DNA from: Chryseobacterium sp. ZHDP1
Lineage (GTDB): Bacteria > Bacteroidota > Bacteroidia > Flavobacteriales > Weeksellaceae
Reading direction: 5' to 3'
Assembly (NCBI RefSeq): GCF_018603435.1
Contig: NZ_CP075682.1
Span: 2,232,001-2,296,000 of the forward strand
DNA length: 64,000 bases
The notes under the pieces were generated by a model. The model saw only the letters and a list, made by a program, of their open reading frames with translations, searched no databases and was not told the origin of the DNA. Both the position numbers and the translations under genes were made by a program. Of this stretch, positions 9,327 to 19,037 are shown one piece after another; position 1 is the stretch's first letter, and each line of letters begins with the position of its first letter.

Positions 9327-10217
9327 ATGAAAAAACTTAGCCTTTTATTGGTGTTTATTCTTTCAGCACAAAACTTCTTTGCACAATCTCTACAGTTTTA
9401 TACAGGAAAAAGAGATTTCCTTCCCATAGAAATTCTAATGGAAGACGGCAGTACAAAAAAAGGATTTGCACAAGACTTTATGCTTCCTGATGTTGCAACA
9501 TTCAGTTTCATGGGAAAAGGTCCTAAATATGCCAATTTAGACAGAAAAGAAGTAAAATTTAAATCTTCAAAAAGCGATACCAAAGTACAATTAATCCCTG
9601 TTTCTGATATTAAAAGTTTATTGTATACAAATGAAGAAACCCAGGAGCAATTTCAACTGGACAAACGTCTGGTAAAAGAGATCAACAAAGATCAGGAACT
9701 GGAATCCGAAGGAAAAGTACTGATGCTTCCTTTGATGGAAAAAGGACTGATAAATCTTTATGGTTACAGAAGCATGATGTGCAAGGCAGATTTTGGAAAT
9801 AATTATTCCGCAGCTTCCAATGGAAACGAAAACGATTGTCAGTTAACTTATGTAATGGTTTATTTAAGCAAACCAGGCGACACCGTTGCCATTGCGCCGG
9901 TAGATTATCCTTCCTTAAGTCCCTTAGATTTATTTAATCTTAAAACATTATACAAAAAATTCTATACAGCCTATGAAATGGTAGGAGCAGACTGTCCGGA
10001 GTTTCTTAAAAAAGTAGATGAAGCAAGACAGAACGATTATTTTTCCAATAAAACTTTTAAGGAAAAGAAAAGAGCAACCGATGACGAAAGAAAAGCAGCG
10101 CTTAAAGGTAAAAGAGGAGCTGAAGCTTCAAAGATAAATATGAAATATAAATCAGCAATATACACTGATATCTATAAAAAACTGATCGACGATTACGAAG
10201 ATTCTTGTCATCAATAA
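9327..10217 (+). CDS. Exported protein of unknown function
   Basis: The chosen ATG at 9327 gives 296 residues with a signal peptide (MKKLSLLLVFILSAQNFFAQ). The body contains a KKGFAQDFMLPDVATFSF region and two cysteines in CKADF and DCPEF. The C-terminal 60 residues are strongly basic and helical (KEKKRATDDERKAALKGKRG). I do not recognise a family. It has its own promoter and is closed by a terminator at 10223, so it is monocistronic. Confidence 0.6.
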   Translation: MKKLSLLLVFILSAQNFFAQSLQFYTGKRDFLPIEILMEDGSTKKGFAQDFMLPDVATFSFMGKGPKYANLDRKEVKFKSSKSDTKVQLIPVSDIKSLLYTNEETQEQFQLDKRLVKEINKDQELESEGKVLMLPLMEKGLINLYGYRSMMCKADFGNNYSAASNGNENDCQLTYVMVYLSKPGDTVAIAPVDYPSLSPLDLFNLKTLYKKFYTAYEMVGADCPEFLKKVDEARQNDYFSNKTFKEKKRATDDERKAALKGKRGAEASKINMKYKSAIYTDIYKKLIDDYEDSCHQ

Positions 10218-10222
10218 AATAC

Positions 10223-10253
10223 AAGTCACCTCATTTTTGAAGTGACTTTTTTT
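10223..10253 (+). terminator. Intrinsic terminator upstream of groES
   Basis: AAGTCAC (10223-10229) pairs with GTGACTT (10242-10248), extended by an inner TC/GA pair after one mismatch, and is followed by a T run to 10253. It separates 9327-10217 from groES. Confidence 0.65.
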
Positions 10254-10315
10254 CTGCCAAAATTTCCGTTCAAAAAAAATTAGTCTGCCAAAATTTTCTT
10301 TTGCCTGTGTTGGCA
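10253..10315 (+). promoter_or_regulatory. Repeated TGCCAA motifs upstream of groES
   Basis: TCTGCCAAAATTT occurs at 10253-10265 and again at 10284-10296, 31 bases apart. The inverse TTGGCA is at 10310-10315. No CIRCE element (TTAGCACTC with its inverse) is present, so HrcA control is not suggested. The repeats may be a heat-shock regulator site or promoter part; this is inference. Confidence 0.4.
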
Positions 10316-10364
10316 TACAATTAGAGAATTTCAAGACAGAAATAATTAAAAAATTAAATATATT

Positions 10365-10643
10365 ATGTCAGTAAACTTTAAACCATTAGCAGACAGAGTT
10401 TTGATCGAACCGATCGCTGCAGAAACTAAAACAGCTTCAGGTATTATTATTCCGGACACCGCAAAAGAAAAACCTCAGGAAGGTACTGTTGTGGCAGTTG
10501 GTCCGGGCAAAAAAGATGAGCCTACAACTGTACAAGTGGGTGACAAAGTTCTTTACGGGAAATATTCAGGTTCTGAATTGAAATTGGAAGGAAAAGATTA
10601 TTTAATTGTAAAAGAGGGAGATTTACTAGGAATCATCGGTTAA
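10365..10643 (+). CDS. groES: Co-chaperonin GroES (Cpn10)
   Basis: The 92-residue protein matches GroES throughout: [12 protein letters not shown] at the start, the mobile loop region [18 protein letters not shown] that contacts GroEL, and the C-terminal [11 protein letters not shown] with [12 protein letters not shown]. It forms the heptameric lid of the folding chamber in the cytoplasm. The groEL gene starts 96 bases downstream in the same direction, the usual operon order. Confidence 0.98.
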   Translation: MSVNFKPLADRVLIEPIAAETKTASGIIIPDTAKEKPQEGTVVAVGPGKKDEPTTVQVGDKVLYGKYSGSELKLEGKDYLIVKEGDLLGIIG

Positions 10644-10724
10644 TTCGTAAAAAGTAAAATGTATTCATGTAAAATGACTTCATGAATATAAAAGTTCATT
10701 AATACATTGTACAAAGTACATTAA

Positions 10725-12365
<1,641 letters not shown>

Positions 12366-12400
12366 GGGCGCGGTCAGCGACCGAGGCAATTTAATATACT

Positions 12401-12427
12401 AACCGCTCTATTTATAGGGCGGTTTTT
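12401..12427 (+). terminator. Intrinsic terminator after groEL
   Basis: AACCGCTCTA pairs with TAGGGCGGTT around a TTTA loop and is followed by T residues. A second small hairpin, CGGTC-AGC-GACCG, lies at 12371-12383. Confidence 0.75.
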
Positions 12428-12540
12428 ATTTTGTATTATTTTTTTAATTATATTTGAAAAACTAATTAATAAAACCATGAAACAATATCAATTAACTTCT
12501 CATTCTTCATTCTCGATTTTTATTTTTAGAAGAGATTAAT

Positions 12541-13209
12541 ATGGTTCCTCTTAGAATAAAGACAAAATATTTTACATTGGAAATTTTTAGGAGGGGAATA
12601 GTTTTTACTATCGCTTCTTTATTACTCGTTTCGGGAGCCAATTTGGTGAATGGAAATATATTTCTAGCCTTAATATCAATTTTTAATAAGCAAGTGTTTA
12701 ATGAAGACAATAATGAATATGGATTTTGGATTGGAATAATTTTAATTTTATTTTCTCTGTTTCTTTTTTATCTAATTATTATTAATTGGAGAATCGAAAT
12801 CTATTCAAAAACATTTATACAATTACGTAAATGTTTAGACAAATATGGAACAGCTATTAATCATAGACTGTACTATTACTATTCTGAAAAGATAAGAACT
12901 TTACATACAGAAGCCTACAACGAATATTTGAAGACTGTTAACTTTCTAAGTGAAAATCAAACAAATCTTGACATCCAAACTTATGAAGCAGCTGTTGATT
13001 TAAATTCCAATATTGGGAAAAAATTTTTAGAACTTGACGTCTATATTAAAGAGATTAATAAAATCGAAAATAATGTAGATACACAGTATAATCCACAACT
13101 AGCCAACAGAGAATTAATAAGAGAGATAGATGAATTAAAAAATCAAATGGATAGTTTCGCTTCTTTAATCAAGAAAAAAGAAAAATTCAAAATACTTAAC
13201 CAAAAATAA
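12541..13209 (+). CDS. Two-TM protein with cytoplasmic helical domain, unknown function
   Basis: The 222-residue protein has two membrane helices at about 20-36 and 62-82, then about 140 mostly helical residues. This layout recalls two-TM effector families such as SLATT, known from nucleotide-signalled defence loci, but no diagnostic motif was identified. It is the first gene after the core groESL operon and is very AT-rich with codon use unlike groEL. The phosphoribosyltransferase-like gene follows 139 bases downstream on the same strand. Confidence 0.5.
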   Translation: MVPLRIKTKYFTLEIFRRGIVFTIASLLLVSGANLVNGNIFLALISIFNKQVFNEDNNEYGFWIGIILILFSLFLFYLIIINWRIEIYSKTFIQLRKCLDKYGTAINHRLYYYYSEKIRTLHTEAYNEYLKTVNFLSENQTNLDIQTYEAAVDLNSNIGKKFLELDVYIKEINKIENNVDTQYNPQLANRELIREIDELKNQMDSFASLIKKKEKFKILNQK

Positions 13210-13320
13210 CTCCTGTTTACAAGCGTTTAGTAAGATTGCAAATGCACGTTTATATTTCGTAAGAAATTCTATCTTGATAAGCAATAATCGCTTCCACTTG
13301 CATAGCGCTAGAACGTTAGC
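13210..13320 (+). other. Possible gene-cassette boundary (attC-like), upstream of the PRTase-like gene
   Basis: This non-coding stretch ends in CCACTTGC (13294-13301) and ACGTTAG (13313-13319), 19 bases apart. Similar CCACCTTCG plus ACGTTAT pairs occur at 31759-31786 and 38123-38151. The end GTTAGC matches the inverse of CGCTAAC at the end of the next gene. Internal arm pairing (AAGCG with CGCTT) is weak, so the attC assignment is tentative. Confidence 0.35.
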
Positions 13321-13348
13321 GGCAATATCATAAATACAATTAACAATA

Positions 13349-15211
13349 ATGGATGAAAGGTCTAAACAATTAATTATTGAGAATTTAAACTATTTTAAAG
13401 AATTAGAAACACGTCTTAATACATATCAAAATGCTAAAATTGATGTAATTAGAATCATTTACTTTTTGACTCAATTTAATAGTTATAAAGAAATAGAAAT
13501 GATTATTCAACTTTTGAAAAAGTTTGATTACTTAGATAGCAAAATGATAACTTATTTGCTAAAAGTTGCATATAATAAAATTGAAGAAGAACATTTAGTT
13601 AAGCCTATGCTATCTTCATTAGGAGGAATTCAAGATAGTAGTGCCGTTATTTGTTATCAGTTACTAAAACATTTATTCGATGATGAGAATGATATATTAA
13701 ATAAAATTATAAACATCGAAAATATTGGATCTAATATTGAGTCTAATATTCCTTCTGCTCTTATTTTATTTGACGATAATATTACTTCAGGGACACAACT
13801 TGAAGCATTTTTTAAGGAATTATTTGTAGGTAGTGATGAACCGGAATTTTTCAAACAACCGCTTACGAGCAGTCAGCATGAAATTTTGAAAAAAATTCCA
13901 ATAAGAATATGTTATGCTATTCAATTATCTGAAAATAGTAATCAAATAATTGAAAATATTAGAAATGAATATAAAATTGACTTAAAAGTGTTTTGTGGAA
14001 AAGTTGATTATATAAATTATCTTGATTATCAATCAAATATTTTTCTAACAATTCAAGATTCCGATTATACAAAAGAATTTATTTCTGATATATCTAGAAA
14101 ACTTTTTTCTGATAAAAATTGGTCATACGAAAAAGTTTACAATCGAGTTTTGGGATATGGTAATTTAGGAAAATTAACAGCTTTTTATTACAATGTTCCT
14201 AAATCTCTGATTCCAATTTTTTGGAAATTTGGTTATTATAATAATAAACCGTGGTTTCCTTTACTCCCAGAAACACAAGAAGCAAAAAAAATACTTGAGT
14301 CTCAAGAACAATTTGATTTTATGAAAGTTGATGCAATCAAAAATTGGATTTCAACAGGACTTTCAAATAGAAAACCAAGCTTAAAATTTGGTGTTTTATC
14401 TGATAAAGGAATTATAAATGAATTTACATTATCAATACCATCTCGTAAAATTATCCATGAAAAAATAATAAATATTATTCAAATAAAGAAGTTAAAATAT
14501 ATTGAGAATACTCCTAATACAGACAGAAGTCCTTTAAGTTTCTTAAATAAGAAAAAACATCCTAAAAGAACACTTTCGACTACAGATTATAACCGATATA
14601 AAAATGAAATTGATAATTATAATATCTCATTAGAAAATTTTCTTTTAAATTTTGAAGAATATATATATCGTTTATCAAGTACCAACATTATAGAATTTAT
14701 CATAGAAAATGAAGGAAATACTCCTGCAAATAATTTTAATTTAAAATTATTTTATAATACTGGGCAGATAATGTTTGATGATATAAATGATTTTCTTCCC
14801 GAATTTAAGGAAGTTGTTCCTGATATAGACGATTTTTACACAAAACAACCTGGTGAAATTTATTTAGAAACACATTTGTTTCAAAATTCAATCGTAAAAA
14901 ACAAAACAAGTAATACTCCAAACGATAAAATTAAACCTGATTCTGATTATGTATATAAAATGCAAGAAAATAGATTAGGTCACAATGATGCTTATAGAAA
15001 TAGAATAAATCTTATTAGAGTTGATTCTACATTAGATAAGATTGAAGTTCCTTATGAATTAAACTTTGATGAAGAATCTGATACTATAAGTGGACAACTG
15101 ACTATTAATTATATTGAGGTAGATGAAGTTAATCCCGAAAATTCACAAGAACTATTAAAATCAATTAATAAATTCAACGATTTATTTTTAATTAAACAAT
15201 ACGGGCGCTAA
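13349..15211 (+). CDS. Phosphoribosyltransferase-like protein (possible PRTase-CE family)
   Basis: The protein has 620 residues. Residues about 137-155 (ALILFDDNITSGTQLEAFF) match the PRPP-binding loop of type I phosphoribosyltransferases: hydrophobic strand, two acids, then T/S-SG-T. A region at about 290-310 (FWKFGYYNNKPWFPLLP) follows the pattern remembered for PRTase-CE domains predicted in bacterial conflict systems. The N-terminal 100 residues are helical. The C-terminal third is beta-rich with no recognised domain. It is very AT-rich. Its stop codon lies inside a stem-loop resembling a cassette end. A role in defence is inference; the substrate is unknown. Confidence 0.5.
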   Translation: MDERSKQLIIENLNYFKELETRLNTYQNAKIDVIRIIYFLTQFNSYKEIEMIIQLLKKFDYLDSKMITYLLKVAYNKIEEEHLVKPMLSSLGGIQDSSAVICYQLLKHLFDDENDILNKIINIENIGSNIESNIPSALILFDDNITSGTQLEAFFKELFVGSDEPEFFKQPLTSSQHEILKKIPIRICYAIQLSENSNQIIENIRNEYKIDLKVFCGKVDYINYLDYQSNIFLTIQDSDYTKEFISDISRKLFSDKNWSYEKVYNRVLGYGNLGKLTAFYYNVPKSLIPIFWKFGYYNNKPWFPLLPETQEAKKILESQEQFDFMKVDAIKNWISTGLSNRKPSLKFGVLSDKGIINEFTLSIPSRKIIHEKIINIIQIKKLKYIENTPNTDRSPLSFLNKKKHPKRTLSTTDYNRYKNEIDNYNISLENFLLNFEEYIYRLSSTNIIEFIIENEGNTPANNFNLKLFYNTGQIMFDDINDFLPEFKEVVPDIDDFYTKQPGEIYLETHLFQNSIVKNKTSNTPNDKIKPDSDYVYKMQENRLGHNDAYRNRINLIRVDSTLDKIEVPYELNFDEESDTISGQLTINYIEVDEVNPENSQELLKSINKFNDLFLIKQYGR

Positions 15212-15245
15212 CAAGGGTTTGGCAAAATTTGGACTCCCCTGTTAG
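15208..15245 (+). other. attC-like stem-loop at the gene end
   Basis: CTAACAAGGG (15208-15217) pairs with CCCCTGTTAG (15236-15245) with one mismatch. The gene's TAA stop lies in the left arm. The outer ends read GCGCTAAC and GTTAGTAC, which fit the RYYYAAC and GTTRRRY boxes of integron attC sites. Confidence 0.4.
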
Positions 15246-15264
15246 TACGAGCGTCACGCTCGTA
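15246..15264 (+). repeat. Short perfect hairpin
   Basis: TACGAGCG and CGCTCGTA flank a TCA loop. It abuts the attC-like stem-loop and may act with it or as part of the following terminator. Confidence 0.5.
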
Positions 15265-15271
15265 TCAACAA

Positions 15272-15301
15272 AAAAACCGCTTAATTCCAAGAGCGGTTTT
15301 T
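15272..15301 (+). terminator. Intrinsic terminator
   Basis: AAAAACCGCT (15272-15281) pairs with AGCGGTTTTT (15292-15301) around a 10-base loop. The symmetric A and T runs would allow function in both directions. Confidence 0.65.
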
Positions 15302-15444
15302 CATTTTAAAACAAACTCGATAATATCGAGAACAAATTATAAACCCAATAGCTCAAATTTGCAATCCGTGACCTTAATTTCCATATCCACATTGTGAAAG
15401 CACGTTAACAACTTTAATTGAAAAAGCGTAAGCAGAGCATATGT

Positions 15445-15469
15445 AAATTTACCAAAAATTGGTAAATTT
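15445..15469 (+). promoter_or_regulatory. Operator overlapping the parDE promoter
   Basis: AAATTTACCAA and TTGGTAAATTT form a perfect 11-bp inverted repeat around three A residues. Its right arm contains the -7 box TAAATTTG (15463-15470), 18 bases before the ATG at 15488. Binding of the ParD-like protein here would block RNA polymerase, the usual autoregulation of such operons. Confidence 0.7.
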
Positions 15470-15487
15470 GAGAAAAGTTTGGACAAA

Positions 15488-15736
15488 ATGAAAAATACAT
15501 CAATATCACTGGGAAACTATTTTGATCAGTTTGTAAGTAGTCAGATTTCATCAGGACGCTATAAAAATGTTAGCGAAGTTGTTCGTGCCGGACTTCGACT
15601 TTTAGAGGACGAAGAAAACAAAGTAATCGCCCTGAAAGCTGCAATTCAGAAAGGATTAGACAGTCCTCTCATTGAAAATTTCGACTTTAAAGAAAACTTA
15701 AAAAAATTAAAAGAAGAAAAAAGAAAAAATGGCTAA
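15488..15736 (+). CDS. parD: ParD-like antitoxin
   Basis: I start the gene at the ATG at 15488 (MKNTSISLGNYFDQFVS), giving 82 residues. The TTG three codons earlier would sit closer to the promoter. It has the ParD ribbon-helix-helix pattern: SISLGNYFDQFV, SGRYKNVSEVVRAGLRLLE, then an acidic-basic tail that wraps the toxin. It overlaps the toxin gene by 8 bases. The perfect palindrome upstream is the likely binding site. Confidence 0.88.
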   Translation: MKNTSISLGNYFDQFVSSQISSGRYKNVSEVVRAGLRLLEDEENKVIALKAAIQKGLDSPLIENFDFKENLKKLKEEKRKNG

Positions 15737-16028
15737 AGTTATTTTCAGACAGGAAGCCATTGACGACTTAAATGACATTTGGGTTTACACTACTGACGAG
15801 TGGTCTGAAAAACAAGCCGACAAATACTATGCAGCTATAGAGTTTGCTTGTACACAAATAGGAAAAACCCCTGAACTTGGAAAAGAATATGATGGAATAA
15901 GCAAGAATTTGCTTGGTTTGAGAACTGGAAAACACATAATTTTCTATCAAGTTATTTCAAAAGACAGAATTGAAGTTGTCAGAATTTTACACGAAAGAAT
16001 GGACTTGAAAAATAGGCTTGATGAATAA
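15729..16028 (+). CDS. parE: ParE-like toxin
   Basis: The 99-residue protein belongs to the RelE/ParE superfamily: FRQEAIDDLNDIWVYT at the start, then SEKQADKYYAAI and the C-terminal KHIIFYQV with RIEVVRILHERMD. ParE toxins act on DNA gyrase and block replication. The partner antitoxin is directly upstream with an 8-base overlap. The sequence looks intact. Confidence 0.9.
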   Translation: MAKVIFRQEAIDDLNDIWVYTTDEWSEKQADKYYAAIEFACTQIGKTPELGKEYDGISKNLLGLRTGKHIIFYQVISKDRIEVVRILHERMDLKNRLDE

Positions 16029-16047
16029 ACAACTTCCCGATTTCACC

Positions 16048-16154
16048 GATATCGCGGATTTTAAATCCGTGACATTTCCCTATCAAAAAACCTCGTTCGT
16101 AAAAATTTCCAATCTATAAAAAGTTAAAATCACGGATTGAAAATCCGCAATATT
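16048..16154 (+). repeat. REP-like palindromic element, copy 1
   Basis: The ends are near-perfect inverted copies over about 25 bases (GATATCGCGGATTT on the left, AAATCCGCAATATT on the right). Each end itself folds (CGGATT with AATCCG). It belongs to a family of at least nine copies in the window and lies between parE and XRE copy 1. Confidence 0.7.
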
Positions 16155-16159
16155 GAGGT

Positions 16160-16408
16160 TTACTCAATTTTATACTTTTCTATATCAAAGTCAAAATCAA
16201 ATAATTCTTTTGGATGAATTTGTAATGCTACGGCAAACTTTATCATAGTTTTCAAAGTTAGATTTCTTTTCCCTTTTTCATATTTACTTACTTCCGCCGA
16301 ATCAATACCTGTTAGGAATTCCAAATCTTGTTGAGTTTGATTATTTTTTGTTCTAATTTCAGAAATACGCTTTCCTATCAAAATTTGCAGGTCTTTGTGA
16401 AAATCCAT
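16160..16408 (-). CDS. XRE-family repressor, module 1
   Basis: The 82-residue protein is almost entirely an XRE helix-turn-helix (residues 10-65; recognition helix region GIDSAEVSKYEKGKRN). It ends in HPKELFDFDFDIEKYKIE, a tail shared with other XRE proteins in this window. It is divergent from SymE-like gene 1. An inverted repeat AATACT/AGTATT lies between them. It is probably the repressor or antitoxin of that module. Confidence 0.85.
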   Translation of the reverse strand: MDFHKDLQILIGKRISEIRTKNNQTQQDLEFLTGIDSAEVSKYEKGKRNLTLKTMIKFAVALQIHPKELFDFDFDIEKYKIE

Positions 16409-16448
16409 TAATACTATGTTTTCAACTAAATTGCATTTATAAAAAATA

Positions 16449-16475
16449 AATACTATTGGGATATATGCCAGTATT
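16449..16475. promoter_or_regulatory. Candidate operator of XRE/SymE module 1
   Basis: AATACT (16449-16454) and AGTATT (16470-16475) form an inverted repeat. A third half-site AATACT is at 16410-16415 next to the XRE start. A -7 box TATATTTG for the SymE direction lies at 16488-16495. Confidence 0.45.
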
Positions 16476-16533
16476 GTGATTTTTTGTTATATTTGTCGAA
16501 TAAAAGCATTTAATTTAATATAAAACAAATTGA

Positions 16534-16681
16534 TTATTTAGAGATTTAAAAACACAATTTATCATATACCCTTGGTTTGTATAGGCAGGAAGTTCATAAA
16601 TTTTACAACTTCCTCCTGTACAGCCAGAAAAAATGTAAAAACAAATAACCAAAACCAAATTTATCAGATAACAAAAACACC
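16534..16681 (+). promoter_or_regulatory. Conserved structured leader of SymE-like gene 1
   Basis: This 148-base segment is nearly identical to 38767-38911 in front of SymE-like gene 3. It contains a long hairpin at 16579-16621: GTATAGG and AGGAAGTT pair with AACTTCCT and CCTGTAC, with one bulged C. It lies inside the predicted transcript, so it may act as an RNA control element. Confidence 0.55.
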
Positions 16682-16864
16682 ATGACGAATTCAAGAAAAC
16701 TTAAAATTTATTCAAGATTTCAGAAAAGCAGCAACCAACTCATCATCGTTCCGGAAATCCGCCTCAGAGGAAAATGGCTTGATGAACTCGGTTTCGGAGA
16801 AGGAAAAATGGTGAATATTCAGCAGAAGAAAAACAAGATTATTATTACGGTGGACAAATTATAA
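16682..16864 (+). CDS. SymE-like small protein, module 1
   Basis: The 60-residue protein carries the SymE core: IIVPEIRLRGKWLDELGF followed by GxxVNIQQKKNKIIITV. SymE is an AbrB-fold protein known in E. coli as an SOS-induced toxin controlled by an antisense RNA. Here a divergent XRE gene and a structured leader are present. The N-terminal 20 residues (MTNSRKLKIYSRFQKSSNQL) are basic and conserved in all copies in the window. Toxicity is inferred. Confidence 0.75.
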   Translation: MTNSRKLKIYSRFQKSSNQLIIVPEIRLRGKWLDELGFGEGKMVNIQQKKNKIIITVDKL

Positions 16865-16953
16865 ATCATCGTAATATCTACAAAATCATTAACTTTCCAA
16901 AAAAAACGTGAAGAAAAACAATGGTTTGTGTATGCGTACAATCTACGAATGTG

Positions 16954-16961
16954 TAAATTTG
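16954..16961 (+). promoter_or_regulatory. -7 box for the lipoprotein gene at 16991
   Basis: TAAATTTG fits the Bacteroidota -7 consensus and lies 29 bases before the ATG. Confidence 0.5.
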
Positions 16962-16990
16962 AAAGCCAGCCGCAATGAATTAAAATCACT

Positions 16991-17890
16991 ATGAAACATC
17001 CCTTGATCTGCATTTTTATTTCTGTGTTGCTTGTAAGTTGCAGCGCTTCAAACCTCAATAAAAAAAAAAGTAACGATGTTGCGCCTGTTTATACTACAAC
17101 AAGTTATCTCGACATAAAGCTGGATTCTAACAAACAACTTCCTTCCAATCCGTACATTCTGGAATTTACAAACGGTAAAAAAACAGTGGTGTTTTGCGGT
17201 GTCGCTCATCTCACAGACGATTCGGATATTGAAAATCCAATGTTTACAAAAATTGAGCAGAAATTTTTTGCCTTCATACCCAATATTGCCATTAATGAAG
17301 GAGGCGACATCTCAAAGAAAATTTATACTTCCAAACAGGATGCCTTATTAAAAGATGGCGAAATTGGATTAACTAAAATACTGAGTGACAGTTTAAAAAT
17401 AAAAACAGTTGACGGAGATCCGCCAGTTTCTTTCGAGTTTAAAGAATTACTTAAAAGCTATTCTAAAAAAGAATTCTTGGCGTACATCATTACAGAACGC
17501 CTTATGTGGGGACTTAAAGGACAGCACATTACAGACCTCCGCGAAATAGAAAAAAGATACAATACATTTATAGAAAACTATATCATTAAAAAAGGCGGTG
17601 TAGCATTATCCAAGTCCGAACAAAAGTTCAGTTTCTATAAATCCGGTTATGAGCAGCTGTTGAAACGTCCTTTCGACATTTTGGAGCTTGAACCTACAAA
17701 TCCCTTTGAACCAGTGGGGAAATTTCAGGAAATCGGAAGAAAATCCAAAGAAATACGCGACCAGTTTTTACTAAGTACCGTTGATAAATTATTAGACAGC
17801 AACGACAGAATATTTATTGTTTTTGGCGGATGGCATTTATTAACCTGTAAACCCGGACTTGAAGAAATCATTAGCAGAAAAAGAGAATAA
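16991..17890 (+). CDS. TraB/GumN-like lipoprotein
   Basis: The 299-residue protein has a lipoprotein signal (ISVLLVSCSAS, lipobox Cys at about 17). The body shows VVFCGVAHLTDD near residue 70, AINEGGD near 100, and a C-terminal IFIVFGGWHLLTC. These resemble the spaced GxxH, E and GxxH motifs of TraB/GumN proteins, thought to be metal-dependent hydrolases. The match is partial. It has its own promoter and precedes the Crp-family gene by 55 bases. Confidence 0.5.
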   Translation: MKHPLICIFISVLLVSCSASNLNKKKSNDVAPVYTTTSYLDIKLDSNKQLPSNPYILEFTNGKKTVVFCGVAHLTDDSDIENPMFTKIEQKFFAFIPNIAINEGGDISKKIYTSKQDALLKDGEIGLTKILSDSLKIKTVDGDPPVSFEFKELLKSYSKKEFLAYIITERLMWGLKGQHITDLREIEKRYNTFIENYIIKKGGVALSKSEQKFSFYKSGYEQLLKRPFDILELEPTNPFEPVGKFQEIGRKSKEIRDQFLLSTVDKLLDSNDRIFIVFGGWHLLTCKPGLEEIISRKRE

Positions 17891-17945
17891 CTTTTATTAA
17901 AATTGAAACCCGCATCCCATTATTGAAAAAGAAAAACAGAAAAGT

Positions 17946-18539
17946 GTGCAGCAGGAAAAAACAGTAAGTGACATACAAACATTCTTCAACAGCCTATCCC
18001 CTATTTCCAATGAAAGTTGGGAACAATTTTCTGCATTATTTACACCAAAAATTCTGAAAAAAGGCGACTATTTTATTACAAGCGGACAGACTGCAAAGGA
18101 AATCGGTTTTCTAGAAACTGGTGTTGTCCGTGCATTTTACATAAACAACGAAGGTACAGAATACAACAAACATTTTTTCGTTAACCCGTGTTTCATTGGT
18201 GGCTACTCTTCTCTGATAACAGGAACACCCAATCAGATCAATCAGCAAGCTCTTACCGAATGTAAGATCCTCACGGCAAAATATGCAGACATACAATCGC
18301 TTTACAAAACCTGTCCCGATATCGAACGCGCAGCCCGAATCTTAGCTGAACTCTTTTTTGTACAGAAAGAGCAGAGAGAGATTGAAATTGTTTTGCTGGA
18401 TGCCGATAAAAGGTATGAGATTTTCCAAAAAGATTTTCCACAACTGGAACAGCAAATTCCTCAATATCATATTGCTTCCTATTTAGGCATCACTCCCACA
18501 CAATTAAGCCGGATCAGAAAAAAACTTTCAGGCAGATAG
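17946..18539 (+). CDS. Crp/Fnr-family transcriptional regulator
   Basis: The 197-residue protein uses a GTG start. Residues 30-120 form a cyclic-nucleotide-binding fold (KKGDYFITSGQTAKEIGFLETGVVRAFY). The canonical cAMP-binding arginine motif is not seen. The C-terminal helix-turn-helix is HIASYLGITPTQLSRIRKKL, typical of the Bacteroidota Crp branch. The darcynin and SDR genes follow and may be its targets. Confidence 0.85.
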   Translation: MQQEKTVSDIQTFFNSLSPISNESWEQFSALFTPKILKKGDYFITSGQTAKEIGFLETGVVRAFYINNEGTEYNKHFFVNPCFIGGYSSLITGTPNQINQQALTECKILTAKYADIQSLYKTCPDIERAARILAELFFVQKEQREIEIVLLDADKRYEIFQKDFPQLEQQIPQYHIASYLGITPTQLSRIRKKLSGR

Positions 18540-18611
18540 CATTTATCAACCTATGTAAATTGAATTTACCATCAGCTTCTTCAATTTTGCAATAGATATT
18601 AAATAAGCAAA

Positions 18612-19037
18612 ATGAATAAGCTGATACTCATTTTATTCACCGCATTATGTTTATCGGGCAATGCACAAACAAAGCGAAGTGATATGGAAAACAAAAAACC
18701 TTACACCATTTTAGTGTTGATGAATGCAACTCCGAAATGGCTTTCATTATCAAGAGACGAAAGAAGCCAATTCGTTGAAAAAGAATTAACTCCCATTTTT
18801 GTACGAGTAAGCCAGACAGTAACCGTTCAGTTATTTGACAGCGAATACTTTCATGCTTCTGTTTCGGACTTTATGATAGTAACAACAACAAAACTGGACG
18901 ATTATAAACTGATGATTGAATTACTTCGTGATACTAAAGTTTATGGTGTTCCCTATTTCGAAATAAAAGACATCATAACAGGGCAGGAAAATTTATTCGA
19001 AGATTTTAACGAACAGTTTAAAAAAGAGAAGAAATGA
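18612..19037 (+). CDS. Darcynin family protein
   Basis: The 141-residue protein has an N-terminal signal peptide (to about residue 19) followed by the darcynin domain: YTILVLMNATPKWLSLSRDE at the start and later TVQLFDSEYFHASVSDFMI and YGVPYFEIKDI. The function of darcynins is poorly known. The family is usually cytoplasmic, so the signal peptide is unusual; an internal Met at residue 25 could be an alternative start. The stop overlaps the start of the SDR gene by 4 bases. Confidence 0.7.
   Translation: MNKLILILFTALCLSGNAQTKRSDMENKKPYTILVLMNATPKWLSLSRDERSQFVEKELTPIFVRVSQTVTVQLFDSEYFHASVSDFMIVTTTKLDDYKLMIELLRDTKVYGVPYFEIKDIITGQENLFEDFNEQFKKEKK

Noticed and set aside
10200-10365. CIRCE element before groES
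   Set aside because: No TTAGCACTC-N9-GAGTGCTAA or close variant is present.
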